From Pomphorhynchus laevis (taxonomy: Eukaryota > Acanthocephala > Palaeacanthocephala > Echinorhynchida > Pomphorhynchidae): a DNA stretch of 64,000 nucleotides. A model generated the notes under the pieces. That model was given only the letters and a program-made list of their open reading frames with translations, made no database searches and was not told where the DNA came from. The DNA lies in the NCBI GenBank assembly GCA_012934845.2, contig WNNJ02001911.1:1-64000 (forward strand). Reading direction: 5' to 3'. This document shows positions 34,089 through 44,935 of this stretch, one piece after another; within the stretch, counting starts at the first letter, position 1, and each line of letters starts with the position of its first letter. The position numbers and the translations under genes are program-made.

Positions 34089-34245
34089 CAACAGAAGTGA
34101 GCCACATTTCAGTATTGGTGGAGTTCATTAGCTACTTATCCAATACTTACGTTTTATTATTATATCTCGAGTTCCAAGGGAGCTGAAGCTCGTAAGGAAG
34201 CATCACATCGAATAATAAAACAGAGGAAAAAAACGAAAAAAAACA

Positions 34246-34800
34246 TCAAGAGTTCACGAGGTCAAGCTTTAGGCGTTCTTTGAATTGCGCAGCAGAAGAG
34301 CTGTTGATCACACCATATGATAATCCATTCCATCGTTTACAGACGCGATTCATTACTGTCGTACAATTTGTTCGATTCTTTGAGCGACGCTTTAAACATA
34401 GGTCGTGTCCACGTAACATTGAGAATTCACGAAGACAGCACAGCTGCTTACACGGATGGTCAGGCACGCGCAGCGACATCCACACTAGTGTAAGATCTGC
34501 AATCAACATATTGCATTCAATAGATCTTATACCCAACGCCTCTAATATAACTGGATAAGGAATAAAGCGAGTTGCCGGAACCAAGCGCGTGGCTCCTCTC
34601 AAAATGTTGTCGAATTCACTCAATTCTGATATCAGTTGAGGGTGTGTCGCTTGAGATGCATAGAGCATATGTGATTTTAAGAGACTCGAATATACAATAC
34701 GTAAAGCCTTTGGCTCAAGTCGTCCAACGTTTCGATGAAGAAATCCTAAAATTCTACGGCATTTTAATCGGTCCTTTTAATGTTGACTGACGATCACTCG
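34246..34800 (-). mobile_element. CR1-like LINE, RT C-terminal end
   Basis: Minus strand: ATHPQLISELSEFDNILRGA, TRLVPATRFIPYPVILEALG, SIECNMLIADLTLVWMSLRV, then NRTNCTTVMNRVCKRWNGLS and FKERLKLDLVNS-stop. These are the C-terminal features of CR1/L2-type LINE RTs (R-A-T-K-L-V ... Y-x-x-R-L-x-x-L-x-x-x-S ... W-N-x-L-P). 5'-truncated. It sits head-to-head with the upstream side of the PLAT gene. Confidence 0.8.
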
Positions 34801-34811
34801 ACTCGCCTGCT

Positions 34812-34925
34812 TTAACAATTAGATTTAATGAAAGATTTAATTGAAAGATTTAATTGAAAGATTTGATGAAAGATTTAATTTAAATATTTAATTGAAAGAT
34901 TTAATGAAAGATTTAATTGACATCA
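34812..34925. repeat. short tandem repeat GAAAGATTTAATT
   Basis: About seven imperfect copies of a 13-15 bp unit (AAAGATTTAATTG and variants). Simple-sequence array with no coding content. Confidence 0.85.
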
Positions 34926-35289
34926 TTTATAATTTCAAATTAAATCAGCGTAATAGGGAAGATGTTACCTTCAATTTAAAAACCTTTCATATTTTTCCGA
35001 ATAATTACTATCATCAAACTAGTCATCTATTGTTTGCTTTCTAAGTTTAAGTTAATATAATTGTGCAGCCTGTAGAAAAGTAAGGGCTCAGAAAAGTGCA
35101 ATTTATTGGAGGGAAGTTCAAAGAAGTTACCACAGATGATTTTATTTAAATCTAGAAACAGTTATCAGATGAGTTAGTGTACAATATGACATTAAGTTAG
35201 AGAGTATTAGTTATAGAATTAAGTATACGAGTTCACGACATTCTCCTTATGTTTAATTCCTATTTCTTTTTTATATGATTCGTCATCGA

Positions 35290-35830
35290 GAAAAACGTTC
35301 GGGTAGAAAGTTGAATACTCCGTCATTCGTATTATTAGAGTTGTTATGGATCGTTGACGAGTCGTTTTGAGTCTTGTCATAGCCCTGCTTATTATTATTT
35401 TCGGTCAGCTCTTGTTTCTTAGTTTGGTTGTTTGGACTCACAGAGTCTGTCATCCTGTCGCTTTGGATCAATGTATTTTTCATCGATAAGATATTCATTG
35501 ATTGGCCCTGCTTATTATTATTATTATCGATAGAGTTGTTATGGATCGTTGACGAGTCGTTTTGAGTCTTGTCATAGCCCTGCTTATTATTAGTTTCGGT
35601 CAGCTCTTGTTTCTTAGTTTGGTTGTTTGGACTCACAGAGTCTGTCATCCTGTCGCTTTGGATCAATGTATTTTTCATCGATAAGATATTCATTGATTAG
35701 CCCTGCTTATTATTATTTTCGGTCAGCTCTTGTTTCTTAGTTTGGTTGTTTGGACTCACAGAGTCTATCATCCTGTCGCTTTGGATCAATGTATTTTTCA
35801 TCGATAAGATATTTATTGATTGGTGCAAGT
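35290..35830. repeat. tandem repeat of about 190 bp, two copies plus a partial third
   Basis: Repeats share GGTCAGCTCTTGTTTCTTAG and ATGTATTTTTCATCGATAAG at roughly 35.4, 35.6 and 35.72 kb. They lie at the 3' end of the coding part of Ty3 fossil 3 and encode an Asn/Gln/Lys/Ser-rich stretch. The copies are nearly identical, younger than the LTR divergence suggests for the element itself. Confidence 0.85.
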
Positions 35831-37838
35831 TTAGTAGATGGTATGATCCCCTATTTTCCGGCTTTTGTTAGGTCCTAGCTTGAATTTATCTTGAATAATG
35901 CCGTAGTTGATGCTCTCTCATCGCTAGTGATTTACCGCCTTGGGCAAGGTCGGACGTAATACAGTTGCTTCTCTGCTACCATCATAGCGAATCCACGCGT
36001 AATTCGGCTTTGAATGTAGGATTTCGACAAGTATCACTCGCTGATCCGCATTTATCGACGTACAGTTTCGTAGATGATCATGATCTGAAATGAGCCAATC
36101 CGGGATTGAATAGCCAATACTGGATTTTCTAGGGAAGCTAAACATTATATCGTGAGGAGTAGAGTTTATTGACATGCATAGTAGTGAGCAAATTTCGTGC
36201 AGTGTAGTATCCAGTATCAGTTTCCATCTGGGTCTGGAATACCTCTAGATTTCAGGGCAAGCGAAATGGTTTTTCATACCACACTAATCACTCTCTCGCA
36301 TTGCCCGTTTTCGATGGAATGATATGAAGTAGAATGATAAATGATTGTTCAATTACTCCATAAGAAGTCACGTAGATCATTTGACATGAATTAGCTTCAT
36401 CTGCCTGAATGAACAGCTTTTAGCACTCCAAAAAGTGAGAATAATTTTTGTAGCCAGTTAATGACTGTTTATGACGACGTGTTATCACATTGATATACGA
36501 AAGGATAAAGCGTATTCGTCTACAATGACTAATATGAATCAATCACGATCAAACCATGGCTTAGGACCAATAAAGTCCATTGATAATCGCTCGAACGGTA
36601 TTGTGGCGGAAATTAGTTGAGATTGATTAGGTCTGTGGAATCTAGGTTTTAGCTGAGTGCAAGTCGAGCACTCCGTGCAGATTCTGCGAACATTACTTAA
36701 GGAGTGTGGTAGGTTCTTTTGCTTTACGGAGTGATCTAGACGAGTTATTTCGGGATCACATAACGAAATATGCAAGTCCTTTAGTAAGGGTTTGCTGGCA
36801 GCACTGGTGGAGCGAGATAGAGCGTCTGCAACAGTATTTGTCTTTCCTCGCCGATATCGTATACCATATTGATAATTCGAAAGTTCTAATCTCCAACGAG
36901 TAAGCTTGTCATTTTTGATGTAAGTTTTGGTTGATGCCCCGAACAGGAAAGTGATTACTTGCTGATCCGTTATAATTGTAAATTTTGGTTTGTTATTAGA
37001 TCTAACCATTTTCTAACTGGGTTCAATAATAGCTGCAACCTTTCATTCTACTGCTGGATGTGGATTCTCAGTTTTGCTTAGCGTTCTCGAGAATAATTCC
37101 ACTGATCTATTTCTTGAGATAAGATAGCGGCCAGTGATATTCTTGATGCATCAGTTTCGATTGTAAACGGTTGATGGTCGTTGATAGCAGATAGAGATAC
37201 ATGAGCAATTTCGGAATTTCGATGATCCAAACCGGTAGTTTGTGCCTTATTTAGAGGAAAACTTTCAACATTCAAGAGTAAACGAGTATCTTCTGAATAT
37301 CGAGGTATCGATTTACTATATGCAATCTTTCGGGAATCTGCTGAATTTCGCCACCGTGGATGAGGTGAACGGTTGTGTTACTTTGGATACGGAATACAAA
37401 TATTTTGCGTTATTTAGTTTCATTTGGTATTAATCAAGTATTGCACGAAATGCAGCCAAGTTAGCATCGTGTTCCATTTTATCTGTACTGGCGGCATTGA
37501 TATTATCGAAATGAAGGAAGGTTTCACTAAGATGATTGTCCTAAATGATATTTGTCATGACCTTAGAAATTCAGCCACGGAATTTGTAAGGCCAAATAGA
37601 ATTCTTTTATAGTGATACAGTTGGCTATTTACCCCAAAATCCGTAAATACTCTTTCTTTTGTTAGTGAACACTGGTTGTAGGTTGATTCTAGATCCAGTT
37701 TAGAGAAATATAAGTTGCTTGAAATTTTTTAATCAGGTCATTGATATTTGGCATTAGAAAGGCATCGGGATAGGTAAATCGGTTGATAGCTTTTGGATGG
37801 TTAACTACCATGTGACGTTTGCTTATGGATTTCACGAC

Positions 37839-37874
37839 GAAAAGTCGAACTCACCATGGTGAGTTCGACTTTTC
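37839..37874. repeat. 36-bp perfect palindrome without loop
   Basis: GAAAAGTCGAACTCACCA is followed at once by its exact complement, centred on CCATGG. It lies inside Ty3 fossil 3. Confidence 0.9.
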
Positions 37875-38725
37875 AACAATGTTGGACGATAGTAGGGTGC
37901 AATTTTCTTGGTTGATGTATCATGGTTTTGTTTTGATTGGTAATTTAATTTTGTTTATATTGGATGGATATCGCCAGATAGATTGCTGAAGAGGTGTGAA
38001 GGTTGACGTTTAGATGCCCTAGAACACCCAGGTCTTGTGCATGCTTTTATCTATCTTCGTATAGGAATTTCACTTTCGTATTTCTTTTCATGAATTCTTG
38101 ACCAAGAATGAGTGGAGAACATAAGTTAGGCAACGCTATGATCTTTAGTCCTTGATACGATATCTATCCAACTTGCATTTTATCATAACAGTGGCTAACA
38201 TTTGTTGATTTTGGGTCGGCTGAGGTTAGGTTTATGGTATCTGTTGATGGGGACATCTTGAGCTTGATGCGATCTCGCGTAGCTGTGGACATAAAGTTGC
38301 TTAAACTGCTACTATCAACGAGCGTAGAGATTGTTATATTGCCGATGGTGACTGGTACAGGGTTGTATCCGTGCATTGTCAGTGGAAATGAGATTGCTTG
38401 TGTGTACTGACTCGTAGTTGAGCATTTATTTCGTGAAGATCGACAGACATAATCCAAATGACCACGTTTCCCACATTTGTAACAATTTGCATCTTTAGCC
38501 GAACATTTCTATCGATTATGAGAGAATCTTCCACAAAATTGACATATCGCATAGTTGATCTGACTGAAACGATTCATTCTTGATATGGGAATGGCCGCAC
38601 AGTCAGGATTTTCTTGAGTAATATTATTGTTTGAGTCATTAGTTATGGCGGAAAATTCATTTGCTAAAGAAGGAGGCTGTATATATTTTTGCACTTCAAT
38701 ATGCGCCGTTTCCATAGTTTGAGCT

Positions 38726-39493
38726 GATTACGGCCTACTACTTCCAAATGCCACTACTTCCAAATGTCACTTCCAAATGCCACTACTTCCAAAGAAAATT
38801 TATTAGTTACTTAAGTACTTATTTTCTGACATTAGTCAATTATGGTCTCTCAGATACTTAAGAATTCTTCTGGCACACTGTCACCAACTACTTCAAAATA
38901 TTTTTTTACCCCCTTAGAAAATGTCAAGAAGAATGAAATGGATACCCATAAAAAGGGAAGAGCGTTCCTATAATCAAATGAAATGACTATTCATTTCATG
39001 CTAGTTGGAGATGTAATACAAACTGTCAATATTGTAACAAGATTTTAACTAATACGGTATAAATTTGAATTCTTAAATCTAATTAAATGTTGTGATAGAA
39101 ACAGTCATTGTTTATACTTCAATGCATCTAGAGATAAATTTAGACAATCATTTTAATAAACGTTTTATATTTACCTTTCCTTTTATGAATAGTTAATTAT
39201 TTTAACAATGAGAATAATATTCATAACAATAAGAATAATATTTATTAACAGAAGATACTTTTTTAAATTAATATCTCCAAATTCTGTCGAACATTTATTG
39301 ATTTTCAAACATTATATATTCAAATTCATTTAATGTACTGTAAAATTTCATAGTTTAGTGTAAGAAAGTACAAAACAATGATTATATCAGTTTGGAAGTA
39401 GTGGAATTTGGAAGTAGTGGAATTTGGAATTAGTGGCATTTGGAAATAGTGAAATTTTGAAGTAGTGAAATTTTAAAGTAATGGCTATACACG
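38726..39493. mobile_element. 768-bp non-autonomous DNA element with 9-bp target duplication
   Basis: Flanked by direct repeats of GTTTGAGCT (38717-38725 and 39494-39502), the target-site duplication. The inner ends are inverted and made of short tandem repeats: about four CCACTACTTCCAAAT units at the left (38737-38790) and about five complementary GGAAGTAGTGGAATTT units at the right (39390-39475). The interior is AT-rich with no transposase. A 9-bp duplication with long, internally repetitive termini suggests a Mutator-like MITE, though the family is inferred. It is inserted in the gag region of Ty3 fossil 3 and so is younger than that element. Confidence 0.8.
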
Positions 39494-40065
39494 GTTTGAG
39501 CTATGTTAACCGCCATTTCAAAGGTCAGTGACTTCTGTTCTAAAAGCTTTTGTCTAATAAGAGGATCCTTCAAGCCATTAATTAAGGCCTCTCTGATTGC
39601 TTCATCAGTGTGTACGTTTACTGATACCTCTTTAAAATCGCAGTCTTTAGATAATAAGTTGAGTTGACGGATATAGCCATTAATGATTTCGTTATTACCT
39701 TGTTTTCTAGTAGACACGCGATGTCGAGCATGAATAATGTTTGGTGGCTTTAGGAATGTTTAATTCAGGATCTCTTTCGCTTCTTCGTATGTTGTACACT
39801 CTACACTTAGCTCATAAACTTGTTCTAGAAAGTTCATATTTTATGCTTTCACGTAGCTGATGTTGTTTTAGATTTACTTTCGGACATGGTCAGGTGAAGC
39901 ATCGAGTCCATTGATTGAGTACAATTTATCGAATAAAGTGTTGATAAATAAGGGCTTAGAAAAGTTCAATTTACCGGAGAGAATACCACATATAGTTTCA
40001 TTTAATAAACCTAGAAACTGTTATCAGATGAGTGAGTGTACAATATAACATTAAGTTAGGCCAGT

Positions 40066-40600
40066 GTTTCCCAAAAGAGGGGAGTATGCACCCTCAAGGG
40101 GCATATAAGTTTTCTGGGGGTTCAAATCAAGAATTTTAAAAAATAGACGTTTTTATTATTTTTAAAATGTTACGTTTTATAAAAGTTGTAAGGCTATAAA
40201 TTGTTTTTTGAATGTTAAACATATGATATATGTGTCAAAACTTAGAAAAAAATATCAATTTTTGCTGCCATTTCTTCAAGTGTTTGTTTAGTTCGATGTA
40301 TAATTTAAAGTAACATTGCTCTTGATTTGAACTATTTTTTGCTGAGAATAAATTTTTATAACTTAAAATTTTTAGTTTTTCCTTTTTTTAGAACCCCCTC
40401 CCTAAATGAGCACTGAAAAGAAGAAAAAAGTTCGTCAGTATTTCGGTGATTTTCTTAAATTTGGATTCGTTCCTGCTTCTAATGATATCCGATTGCCTTT
40501 CTGTATTATATGTCAACAATCTATATGTAATGATTCAATGAAAAAATGTTGCCTTGAAGCACATATGAGGTCAAAGCATGAAGATTAAATCAACTAGGGC
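40066..40600 (+). mobile_element. hAT-type DNA transposon 5' fragment with BED zinc finger
   Basis: Begins near 40067 with CCAGTGTTTCCCAAAAGAGG, resembling the CAGTGTTTCCCAA end of many hAT elements. At 40406-40588 a 60-codon frame encodes MSTEKKKKVRQYFGDFLKFG and LPFCIICQQSICNDSMKKCC followed by LEAHMRSKHED: a BED-type finger with C-x2-C and a C-terminal H-x4-H, as at the N-terminus of ZBED-like hAT transposases. The catalytic part is absent. Its left end lies at the truncated LTR of Ty3 fossil 3. Confidence 0.75.
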
Positions 40601-40619
40601 TTAGATTACTTTAAAGAAT

Positions 40620-40830
40620 AAAATGATAAATTTGAAAGGAGGACTACGATTAAATCTTTATTCGTCGCCCCTACATAACTGAAAATCGTGCACGATCAGA
40701 TCTATAGAGAACGAATTCAGGGATATGAGCCACATCATCAAATATGTAAGAGTGAAACCAACTTTCGCAAATTCCAAAGCATTTAACGTCATGACAACGT
40801 ATCCAATACCTAATCTCATCTAACTTATTA
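40620..40830 (-). mobile_element. LINE endonuclease scrap
   Basis: Minus strand: DEIRYWIRCHDVKCFGICES, WFHSYIFDDVAHIPEFVLYR, SDRAR. This matches the start of a LINE AP-endonuclease (D-x-x-x-G-I-x-E-T-W-L ... I-x-G-Y-x-x-x-R-x-D-R). Only about 60 codons remain, ending at the hairpin at 40821-40872. Confidence 0.68.
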
Positions 40831-40872
40831 ACCGCGTTACGTACATTTGTACGTAACGCGGTTAATGAGTTA
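40821..40872. repeat. 25-bp hairpin with 2-nt loop
   Basis: Arms 40821-40845 and 40848-40872 are complementary with one mismatch (core ACCGCGTTACGTACA). It sits at the end of the LINE endonuclease scrap. Confidence 0.85.
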
Positions 40873-41370
40873 AAAATCAGCGCAGAGTATCATATCGCGT
40901 AGTATGCCCTATTTAGTTAATAAGGGAAGCAAATCAAAAACACAGCCCACACTCAAACCTCTATGACAGTAAGGATGCTGATGGTCCGGACAAGACAGCG
41001 ATATTTGTTCATAAATCACAGTTAAAATTATTGAATGTGATCTGTTGTTGTTCATATGCAGAATCAATACTTTACACTTTTAAAATGATAATTGTTACTT
41101 CTAAACTGATAATCGTAAGTTTCAAAGTAATAATTTTCACTTACAGAATAATGTCACTTTCAATTTGACTTTCAATAATTATAATAATCAATAAATATAA
41201 AATAATTGCACAAATCCTATTTTATAATTTCGCTGCTGAATACAACTAGCGTGTCCAAAAAAGACACTGTATATTATCTACTATATTAAAATATGGTGGA
41301 TATTATATTATTATCGTGAATATATATTATTGTGGATATTATAATATTATTAGTATATTATCATTAGTAT

Positions 41371-41798
41371 AATTATACTAGCCTTATACACTAAGGATAA
41401 TATTGCAGACTTCAATTCATGTCTTTCTCCATATTAATTAATGATGGTTTTATATACATGATATGAAAACGTCTTTTTATTATTGTAAGCTTTCAACACA
41501 GTGTCCTTTTCAAGCAAACAGTAAAAACAAAATTGTGTTGTATCGTCATATAAACAATTTCATAAATTTAGTTAATGATGGTTTTATATACATGATATGA
41601 AAAACGCTTTCTTTATTATTGTAAGCTTTCAACACACAGTGTCCTTTTCAAGCGCAAAAAGACAGCGTGTGCTGAAAGCTTGTAATAATAAAGAAAACTT
41701 TTTCATATCATGTATATAAAACCATCATTAACTAATATGAAGAAATACATGAATTCCAGTCTACAATATTATTCTTAGTATATAAGACTAGTATAATT
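41371..41798. repeat. 428-bp foldback element with repeated arm
   Basis: The outer ends AATTATACTAGCCTTATACA and (complement of the right end) AATTATACTAGTCTTATATA begin long, mostly matching inverted arms. A segment containing GATGGTTTTATATACATGAT and GTAAGCTTTCAACAC occurs twice in direct orientation in the left arm (about 41440 and 41576) and once inverted in the right arm. No coding capacity. A foldback/MITE-like element with an internal duplication. Confidence 0.78.
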
Positions 41799-41929
41799 AT
41801 AATATCCTGAAGGATAATATAATTATACTAATTATATACTAGCATCAATTATATTAAGGATAATTAAATTAAATTAGAATATACATTGTATTTTGCTATT
41901 TTTATACATAAAATGTAATATAATATATT

Positions 41930-42100
41930 CTAGGTGTGACTGGCAATGTGTCAAATACAACACTGCAATGTGTCCAACCCCAACCCGGCAATTGACAACC
42001 CGGCAATTGACAACCCGGCAATTTTCATTTCGGCAATGTGTCTTTGACACATTGTCGGGTTGACATTTATTGCCACTTCGTCAATTGCTAGGTCAATTGA
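41930..42100. repeat. CAACCCGGCAATTGA tandem repeats and flanking repeat
   Basis: Three 15-bp copies of CAACCCGGCAATTGA (41977-42021), followed by an inverted pair GGCAATGTGTC / GACACATTGTC. The sequence ACATTGTCGGGTTGACATTT and GTCAATTG at 42045-42090 recurs, diverged, at 42438-42490. Probably parts of one interspersed repeat. Confidence 0.7.
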
Positions 42101-42370
42101 CGAAATCAATAAATAGGGATGCATATCTGATAAATATGTGCGAATGACTCTTGGGAGATAAGTTGACATCGATCTGACTGAGTTGTAATATTAGTCGAAT
42201 AGTTTTGACTATAGAAGTGCCAGGTCTGATATATCCGCCTCTTCGATCTTAAAACGTAATAATGGCTCGATCTAAGTTAATATGTCCTGTGTCCTTTCAT
42301 CTTTGATAATAGGCAATGGTGTTGTGCTGATGATTACATCTGATACCGTGTATGATTTATACTGTCATAA

Positions 42371-42490
42371 AGTTAGTGTAATTATACTAACTAAAGTTAG
42401 TGTAATTATACTAACTTTAAATACTAAGGATAAATGCGTCATTGACGCATTACCGGGTTGACGTTCATTGCATATTCGGTCAATTGTTTG
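42371..42490. repeat. doubled quasi-palindrome and repeat copy
   Basis: AGTTAGTGTAATTATACTAA occurs twice in tandem (42371 and 42395), each nearly self-complementary. It is followed by TGACGCATTACCGGGTTGAC, a diverged copy of the repeat at 42045-42090. Confidence 0.65.
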
Positions 42491-43309
42491 TTCCGTAATT
42501 TTAGTCTGTTCCGTCATGCTGTCGGATAAGTTTGTGCCGAAAGCCAGTAATTAAGGCATTGATTCGGATAATATAATATACCAAACAAACAGATTCACAG
42601 GTACGCGAAAGTAATATTAATAGAATAAACGAATAGTTTTTTCACTGTGATTCGTTTCTATAATAATATCTAAAACAATAATATTTCGCCGGAATGCTTT
42701 CCAAATTTAGATTTTTCTCAAAAAATCCATTATATGCAATTACCACGTCTGCAAAAGACGCTATATTAAATTGTTTTAAGGTGTCAACAATTATTTTTTT
42801 AGCCTTTAATGCTACCCTTTATTTTTAGTCACTTTTTGAACATGCCTTAATTCTATAACATTACCTCCTACTCCCAAATGTATAAGCCTGCAAAGTAATT
42901 TAAATTTTTAAATTTTAGATTTTATCTGCAATAAAATCCGAGGACCGTGTATAAAGCAGTTCGTCATAGTTTTCGTTATGTTAGAAGATACGCAAACTGA
43001 AACAGCAAAAATAAGCAAAAAGTTTGTTTCCCAATTTTAGATATCTAATGTACTGGTCGTTAAATTTTGCAAAAGCTTTTACATCTTTGGCAGTGAGACA
43101 GATGTCTACAAAATACAAATTTCCCGCAATGTTCGTTTACTACCTTTGTGATAAAATCTTGATTTAAATTGCGATTTTATCAGAATACAGTACACTAGTG
43201 TTATCGTAGTTATCACTTAACATTTTATATTCTAAGCACAGTTTATCCTGTCTATAATATAAAATTCACAATCAAACAAATTTGGATTGACAATTAAAAT
43301 ATATATTTT
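42491..43309. other. mostly non-coding, one candidate exon
   Basis: AT-rich. On the minus strand a reasonable acceptor (TTTGTATTTTGTAG) precedes an open frame 43105-42982 reading DICLTAKDVKAFAKFNDQYI then RYLKLGNK. It looks protein-like, but no family or partner exon is certain. Confidence 0.3.
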
Positions 43310-44045
43310 AAGATACATAAAAAATTCAAAGTACAGCTATTTAAATTTTAATATAACAAACATTAGCTTTAATGTTGATTCAAAATTCATCTGGTTGCAT
43401 TTTAATTTAAAATCAACCTATTTAAATTTAAATCTTAAATTCTGCTTTGATAGATTTTAATTTAAAACTCTGCCGAAATTTAGTTACTTTAATTTGTGTT
43501 ATTTTAATTTTTATTAAAATTGGGGTATTTCAAGTTTTTTAAATTTCTGCTGTTAAAATTTTTATTCAAGATTCATCTAGCTATTTTTTTATTAAAAATT
43601 CAGCTATTTTAATGTCAAATTCTGGCTATTTCAATTTATATTAAAACTGTGGTAGTTTAAATTTTTATTTAAATTTTGATTGTTAAAATTTTTATTAAAA
43701 TATTCGGCCATTAAAGGATTTATTTAAAATTCTGCTTGCAAAATATTTTAAATCCTGCTTTTTTAATTTTAATTTATAATTCAGTCTTTAAACTTTTGAA
43801 ATTCATTGATTGAAATTTTAATTTGAAATTTGGCTGAAATTTAGATAATTAAATCTAAATTTTTATTTAAAATTCGTATTTTTGAAATTTTAATTTAAAA
43901 TGTACTCTAATGATCTTTTAAATTTAACTATTTGAATTTTGAATTTCGGCTAAATAAATTTAAATTTAGAATTTAGATATTTAAATTTTAATTTAAAATT
44001 CAGTGGTTTTATTTTTTTCCGATTTAGGTATTACAATTTTAATTT
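43310..44045. repeat. degenerate AT-rich satellite-like array
   Basis: About 20 loosely repeated units of roughly 30-40 bp built around TTTTAATTTAAAATTC and GGCTATTTAAATTT. Spacing and sequence are irregular. It looks like an old, decayed tandem array, with no coding content. Confidence 0.65.
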
Positions 44046-44175
44046 AGAATTTAAATGACTATAATATATTGTAATTTGAATGTTTATAATTGAGAGGAAG
44101 GTAGGAATATTAGTCAATTTTAGTATCGCTTGAATAGGTTTAAATGACACTGCGCCGAGATCTGTATATTTAGTT

Positions 44176-44328
44176 TTAAAGAATATGTAGTGCTGGTTCA
44201 TCGCTGTATGATAATGTAACCAGAGGTTTTTTAGTACATCGTTCACGTGATTCGTTGATTGCTGTCTGATAGTCCTCCTCTCCATATTGTATTTGTAAAT
44301 TGAAAGTTGTATTATTAAAATTTGCCAT
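44176..44328 (-). CDS. 50-codon open frame, unidentified
   Basis: ATG at 44328 to TAA at 44176-44178. It reads MANFNNTTFNLQIQYGEEDY, QTAINESRERCTKKPLVTLS, YSDEPALHIL. Its acidic/basic patterning and low Asn/Lys/Ile bias differ from chance frames in this AT-rich DNA. It could be a first exon: a possible donor after TCA-C (phase 1) would fit in phase with the acceptor at 43105. I do not recognise the protein. An overlapping 100-codon frame on the same strand is the alternative reading and looks less protein-like. Confidence 0.35.
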   Translation of the reverse strand: MANFNNTTFNLQIQYGEEDYQTAINESRERCTKKPLVTLSYSDEPALHIL

Positions 44329-44935
44329 GTCAATTAAAATAAAAATTTTACATTAAAATTAATTACTTATTATAATTTACTTTTTGAACAATAACAGCAT
44401 ACAAATCTTAAGTACTAATTTAAGTAATTTATTAACATCTGCATTTAGGTCGCTTTTACTAATACATTAGAATTGTAAATTTGCTACAAATCCATCAATA
44501 TAAAAATTACGGTACATTTTTTAAAATGAAATGGTTAAAGATACATTGAAAGCGAGAATCAGTTTTTATTTTTTAACATATCGAGTACAAAAACATTCGA
44601 TAACTTATATTGGCCTTTACTTCTTTTGCTTTTCTTTTAATTTGACTTTTTGCATGAAAATAATGCTTTTAACCGTTTTTCGAGGTGATTTTTGCTTTAA
44701 GAATTATTATTTTTGTTTTTGACAATTATTATATATCTTTCGCATTTCCATTAACTGGTGATTAAAGAAACTTTATTCTTATTTAAAATATAATTTTATA
44801 TTTACATTAGTGATTTCTTGTGATAATAATGAAAAAATATAAAAATAAAATTTTAATAAAATCTAAATTTAATAAAAAAATTAATAAATTTAATATTTTT
44901 AATATAATAATAAATAAAAGCTAATTACCAATCAC
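44329..44935. other. AT-rich, no gene seen
   Basis: A 63-codon frame at 44531-44722 is Phe/Tyr-rich and looks like chance. Nothing else is visible. Confidence 0.4.

Larger units (their letters stand above)
35071..40065 (-). mobile_element. Ty3-type LTR retrotransposon fossil 3, with LTR pieces
   Basis: Matching LTR pieces lie at 35071-35205 and 39939-40065 (shared AACTGTTTCTAG, ACTCATCTGATAAC); they differ at many sites, so the element is old. Parts in minus-strand order: gag (EAINGLKDPLIRQK-like, near 39.5 kb and again 38.7 kb), zinc knuckle near 38.5 kb (CQFCGRFSH), protease-like segment near 38.3 kb, traces of RT, RNase H near 37.0 kb (FTIITDQQVITFLFG, LTRWRLELSNYQYGIRYRRG), integrase zinc-binding region near 36.7 kb (LSNVRRICTECSTCTQLKPR), and an integrase C-terminal segment near 36.0 kb. 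It ends in a tandem-repeat region. Broken, with well over ten disruptions. A 768-bp DNA element is inserted in gag. Confidence 0.85.

Noticed and set aside
44031-44333. 100-codon minus-strand frame
   Set aside because: The overlapping frame starting at 44328 has a more protein-like sequence; the 100-codon frame ends in the AT repeat and looks random.
44531-44722. 63-codon Phe/Tyr-rich frame
   Set aside because: Low complexity in AT-rich DNA, no supporting signal.
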